Shown one piece after another: positions 62,693 through 64,000 of a stretch of DNA of 64,000 nt. The notes under the pieces were generated by a model. The model ran no database searches and was not told the DNA's origin. It saw only the letters and a list, made by a program, of their open reading frames with translations. The position numbers and the translations under genes were made by a program. Numbering within the stretch: position 1 is the first letter of the stretch; the number at the start of each line of letters is the position of its first letter. The DNA comes from DALYDD01 sp031973395 (lineage in GTDB: Bacteria; Patescibacteriota; Minisyncoccia; Phycocordibacterales; CAIZLB01): the NCBI GenBank assembly GCA_031973395.1, contig DALYDD010000005.1, positions 4,801 through 68,800 of the forward strand, in the 5' to 3' direction.

Positions 62693-63397
62693 ATGCCATA
62701 CGACCTTAGTCCATTATTTAAGAACCCCTTGAAATCACTGCTTTACTTGCTATGTCTGCTTTTGGGGCTTTACATATTCATTCCTGCACTACGTTGTTAT
62801 TTGACGGCCGCAGGAATTGATCCGAATTTCATCGTGGGATTTCTGACCGCAATAGCCCTACTTGTCACATTGATCCAGAACAATAAGGATAAAAAATATG
62901 CCTACAACCTCAGACTCGGTGAATCAATGGAAGAAAAAGGTGTCAGGATCATCGGCAAGCTACTTACTGTGAAGCACGCCGCCTATGTCTTTTCCGCTTC
63001 CCTGCCCGGATACAAGCAAGCAATCGATGAGGGCGTCTTATTCAAAAACCTAAATACAGTTGATTATGATGGCTCGAATTCTACAGACATGGAGGTCGTA
63101 GCCTCTTACATAGACATCTATTTCAATAGCCTCTCCTCGCGTTGGAATAAAATGATGGACGAGATGAGCGAACTGGCAACACTCTATTCCGATATTAAAC
63201 TAAACTATGATGAGAATTTGCACTTGATTGGACAGCAGATGGGATTAGACAATAAGGTTCTAAAAAACATCGACCAGCATATTGCTTCAGCCGCTAGCTT
63301 AAACACATCGATAGAAAATCTCACGCAAGAAATTAGGGATGAAATAATTGAAACCATAAACACGTATAAAGCAGCGGTGAGAAAGAATCTGAATTGA
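62693..63397 (+). CDS. Two-span membrane protein with coiled-coil domain, unknown
   Basis: 234 residues: two membrane spans (about 13-35 and 43-62), then a cytosolic or external helical domain of about 170 residues rich in charged heptads (SRWNKMMDEMSELATLYSDIKLNYDENLHLIGQQM, ending in a short coil). No family recognised. Divergent from the RT, 275 bases away, so possibly a partner in the same accessory unit. Promoter candidate TATGAT ends about 14 bases before the ATG. Confidence 0.65.
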   Translation: MPYDLSPLFKNPLKSLLYLLCLLLGLYIFIPALRCYLTAAGIDPNFIVGFLTAIALLVTLIQNNKDKKYAYNLRLGESMEEKGVRIIGKLLTVKHAAYVFSASLPGYKQAIDEGVLFKNLNTVDYDGSNSTDMEVVASYIDIYFNSLSSRWNKMMDEMSELATLYSDIKLNYDENLHLIGQQMGLDNKVLKNIDQHIASAASLNTSIENLTQEIRDEIIETINTYKAAVRKNLN

Positions 63398-63412
63398 CCC
63401 TTTCACAAGACT

Positions 63413-64000
63413 CTATTCGACATATGCTTCGATGATCGCAGCATGCTTCCCTATTTCAAGCGCCTTGCTTAATGCCGGAAATGCGACCCCTTCTTGCAAG
63501 TCTTTTTCAAGGGCATCTATCAACCCGATCTTTGGATAGAGAATCGCATCATATGTGATCCCCGCATATCGTATCCCGTCCAAAAACATCGGCATCTCAT
63601 GTAAAACATAGCCGGCAAGCGCCTCCAGCTGTGAGAGTTCTAATTTTTTGGGACTATTCTTGAAATTATCATTCACGATCTCCATGACTCTTTCATAGAA
63701 AGAGCCTTTCGTTCTGAATTCATCAAAAAGCAACTTGGCCCTTTTCACATGCACTTCGTCTTCCTCTATTCCACTCCACCTGAGGATCGACACCCTTGCC
63801 GCCTGGTCTTCGGGCAACCCAGTCAAAATCTCATTGACATCAGCGACTTTGGCATCGCCCATTCGCATGGCCTTTCTCTCTGCGGCCGCACGGCTGCGAC
63901 GGTCCAGTATCTCAATGTTGATCGAGTAGATCCAATCTCCGATCACGACCAGGACCTTGTCCTTGGTATTAGACAAAGCCCACTCAACATATTTCCGGAC
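63413..64000 (-). CDS. tRNA-dependent cyclodipeptide synthase, 5' end beyond the window
   Basis: Frame open to the window edge (196 codons visible). It aligns with the CDPS at 52923-53630: VEWALSNTKDKVLVVIGDWI against IKWTLNHSDQKVIFNIVDSL, GYVLHEMPMFLDGIRYAG against SYIIEELPEITACVPIAG, and AILYPKIG against AYVYPFDG. The Tyr/Glu (GYVLHEMP) and the YP pair are kept. The catalytic Ser block lies outside the window. The TTG at 63976 is only an internal codon. The two copies differ clearly, so they may make different products. Confidence 0.8.
   Translation of the reverse strand, partial: VRKYVEWALSNTKDKVLVVIGDWIYSINIEILDRRSRAAAERKAMRMGDAKVADVNEILTGLPEDQAARVSILRWSGIEEDEVHVKRAKLLFDEFRTKGSFYERVMEIVNDNFKNSPKKLELSQLEALAGYVLHEMPMFLDGIRYAGITYDAILYPKIGLIDALEKDLQEGVAFPALSKALEIGKHAAIIEAYVE

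Noticed and set aside
1..64000. CRISPR arrays, rRNA genes, insertion sequences with transposase, replication origin
   Set aside because: None was found: no regularly spaced repeats, rRNA segments, transposase motifs or DnaA-box clusters were seen by eye.

Overview
The window looks like part of a Patescibacteria (CPR) genome, most likely the Parcubacteria group. It is AT-rich with short intergenic gaps and standard stop usage (TGA ends several conserved genes). It carries an archaeal-type aspartyl-tRNA synthetase, a split division/cell-wall (dcw) cluster and many small membrane or secreted proteins of no known family. There are also FN3, beta-propeller and peptidoglycan-binding surface proteins of the kind common in Parcubacteria. 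Six runs of ten Ns (4726-4735, 11413-11422, 30 bases into nrdA at 40630-40639, 42834-42843, 46800-46809, 48546-48555) show that it is a scaffolded, probably metagenomic, assembly; three of them interrupt genes (scpB, nrdA, an FN3 protein) and one a pseudogene.

Layout. 0.3-6.3 kb: aspS, an ABC exporter, scpA-scpB and a D,D-carboxypeptidase. 6.4-10.6 kb: the first dcw block, mraY-ftsW-(small membrane protein)-murG. 10.6-22.7 kb: housekeeping genes (gltX, an M23 murein hydrolase, asnB) alternate with single unfamiliar genes, each closed by a strong GC-rich hairpin. These include a DUF218-like protein, a 391-aa orphan, a 72-aa orphan, a four-helix membrane protein and a P-loop ATPase. 22.8-31.2 kb: rpmA (L27), rplI (L9), ctpA, cysS, dnaB, recR, rplU (L21). 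31.2-40.7 kb: a nucleotidyltransferase, a YVTN beta-propeller surface protein, rmuC, nrdB and nrdA (nrdA has a frameshift and a gap). 41-52.6 kb: small membrane proteins, yqeY, a MarR regulator, a methyltransferase, two large secreted paralogues, a rhodanese pseudogene and a CapA-like protein. 52.9-57.8 kb: a cyclodipeptide synthase, tRNA-Glu and the second dcw block (mraZ-rsmH-ftsL-like-PBP) behind a promoter with phased MraZ boxes. 58-64 kb: a transglutaminase-like protein, a LysRS fused to a DUF2000-type domain, greA, a reverse transcriptase with a GC-rich leader, a membrane protein and a second, partial cyclodipeptide synthase.

Expression signals. At about twenty genes a -10 hexamer (TATAAT, TAAAAT, TACAAT) ends only 6-9 bases before the start codon, so the mRNA should begin at or next to the AUG. 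Shine-Dalgarno sequences are almost absent; the one clear case is a probably acquired gene (10673-11296). This rule also corrects several start codons (scpA, rmuC, the 41-kb gene, dnaB).

Most unusual items. (1) Two loci, behind rplI and behind dnaB, carry a conserved 57-base core enclosed by long perfect inverted repeats that differ completely between the two sites; a larger nested inverted repeat follows nrdA. (2) A group-II-like reverse transcriptase without a visible maturase or endonuclease domain sits behind a compact GC-rich, probably structured leader. (3) Two cyclodipeptide synthases lie 10 kb apart. (4) LysRS is fused to a DUF2000/PTH2-like domain. (5) A 3'-tRNA-Glu direct repeat suggests an old integration site. 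All functional statements come from reading motifs by eye; no database search was possible.
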